Positions 6,118-6,696 of a stretch of DNA of 6,696 nucleotides are shown one piece after another (the first letter of the stretch is position 1; each line of letters opens with the position of its first letter). The position numbers were made by a program, and so were the translations under genes. This stretch comes from Candidatus Nitrosopumilus sp. Lineage in GTDB: Archaea > Thermoproteota > Nitrososphaeria > Nitrososphaerales > Nitrosopumilaceae. The notes beneath the pieces are model-generated. The model was not told the origin of the DNA. It worked only from the letters and a program-made list of their open reading frames with translations, and ran no database searches. Location of the stretch: NCBI GenBank assembly GCA_013002265.1, contig JABDKK010000144.1:1-6696 (forward strand), written 5' to 3'.

Positions 6118-6696
6118 ATGGCTGCAAAAAAATCATCAAAACCAAAAGAACCTGAAAAGAAAGTTTTTACAGATTCTAATTTTTCAGTAAAGAGAATATA
6201 TCAAAAATCCTCTAAGAAAAGGCCTGTAGAGGACTCTGGAAAGTATCCCTATACAAGAGGAATTCATCCTGGAATGTTCCGAGACAGGTTTTGGACAATG
6301 AGACAATATTCTGGATTTGGAGATGCGAAACTAACTAATGAGCGATTCAAGTTTATGCTTGAAAAAGGACAAACAGGTCTTAGTATGGCCTTTGACTTGC
6401 CAACCCAGATAGGATATGATTCAGATGCACCACAGGCCGAAGGAGAGGTTGGCAAAGTTGGCGTCTCAATTACCTCCATTAAAGATATGATGACAGCTTT
6501 TGACGGAATACCCTTAGGTAAAGTTAGCTCATCGATGACCATTAATTCTACGGCATCAACACTTTTGGCATATTACATTGCAGTTGGCGAATCTCAAGGC
6601 TTCAAAAGTCAAGATCTGCGCGGCACCACTCAAAATGATATTTTAAAAGAATACATTGCAAGAAATACCTACATCTATCCTCCGCAACCATCAATG
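6118..6696 (+). CDS. mcmA1: Methylmalonyl-CoA mutase large (catalytic) subunit, N-terminal part (EC 5.4.99.2)
   Basis: The first 193 residues are in the window and the reading frame is open to the right edge. After a Lys-rich leader the substrate-binding TIM-barrel domain begins at YPYTRGIHPG (43-52). Key stretches are FWTMRQYSGFG (58-68), GLSMAFDLPTQIGYDSD (87-103), SSMTINSTAS (138-147), GTTQNDILKEY (169-179) and ARNTYIYPPQPSM (181-193). Recalled against the Propionibacterium enzyme, the alignment is gapless at an offset of 25. Y64 equals Tyr89 and R182 equals Arg207, the pair that selects methylmalonyl/succinyl-CoA; T170, Q172, S89, S139 and T141 match other substrate contacts. The cobalamin domain is supplied by the separate small subunit at 811-1233. 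It is downstream of meaB in one operon. In thaumarchaea this enzyme serves autotrophic CO2 fixation. Confidence 0.95.
   Translation, partial: MAAKKSSKPKEPEKKVFTDSNFSVKRIYQKSSKKRPVEDSGKYPYTRGIHPGMFRDRFWTMRQYSGFGDAKLTNERFKFMLEKGQTGLSMAFDLPTQIGYDSDAPQAEGEVGKVGVSITSIKDMMTAFDGIPLGKVSSSMTINSTASTLLAYYIAVGESQGFKSQDLRGTTQNDILKEYIARNTYIYPPQPSM

Noticed and set aside
5444..6542. Minus-strand open frames inside meaB and mcmA1
   Set aside because: They are antisense to strongly conserved motifs of both genes and have no coding character of their own.
6118..6696. Isobutyryl-CoA or 2-hydroxyisobutyryl-CoA mutase instead of MCM
   Set aside because: Those enzymes carry Phe or Ile at the Tyr89 position and lack Arg207. 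Here Tyr64 and Arg182 are both present.

Overview
This is an AT-rich archaeal window, most likely from an ammonia-oxidizing marine thaumarchaeon (Nitrososphaerota, Nitrosopumilus-like). Evidence for this: both subunits of a B12-dependent methylmalonyl-CoA mutase (MCM) with its MeaB chaperone, a tricorn-factor-type M1 aminopeptidase, promoters with TATA-like boxes about 25 bp before start codons (the leaderless style of archaea), and frequent TTG/GTG starts. From memory, Nitrosopumilus maritimus has a similar order (MCM large subunit, MeaB-type GTPase, small protein, M1 peptidase, MCM small subunit), where MCM serves the 3-hydroxypropionate/4-hydroxybutyrate CO2-fixation cycle. I could not check this against a database.

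Layout. Positions 3-802 (+) hold a decayed gene that enters from the left edge. It has seven in-frame stops and one frameshift but otherwise reads as continuous protein, and its first part resembles the end of a Schlafen-type AlbA_2 domain. It runs head-on into the minus-strand MCM small subunit (B12-binding protein, 811-1233). Upstream of that, on the same strand, is a ribbon-helix-helix (RHH) regulator with a TTG start (1305-1892). A 120-bp divergent intergenic region follows, with TATA boxes and a perfect 7-bp inverted repeat that could be an operator. On its right is a tiny zinc-ribbon gene (2013-2201, +).

The rest is on the plus strand: the M1 aminopeptidase (2250-4751), an 8-nt-overlapping small membrane-anchored protein (4744-5151), meaB (5196-6113) and, 4 nt later, the MCM large subunit, which runs off the right edge (6118-6696, 193 residues seen).

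How the genes work together. The large subunit binds the acyl-CoA substrate, the small subunit binds cobalamin, and MeaB is expected to load or protect the cofactor by GTP hydrolysis. The visible active-site residues (Tyr64 and Arg182 of the large subunit) indicate methylmalonyl/succinyl-CoA specificity rather than an isobutyryl- or hydroxyisobutyryl-CoA mutase. The two MCM subunits are encoded on opposite strands with a peptidase cassette and two small DNA- or zinc-binding type genes between them. I see no RNA genes, CRISPR arrays or insertion sequences. The least ordinary parts are the decayed gene on the left and the divergent RHH/zinc-ribbon pair with its inverted repeat. I found no convincing wholly new system.
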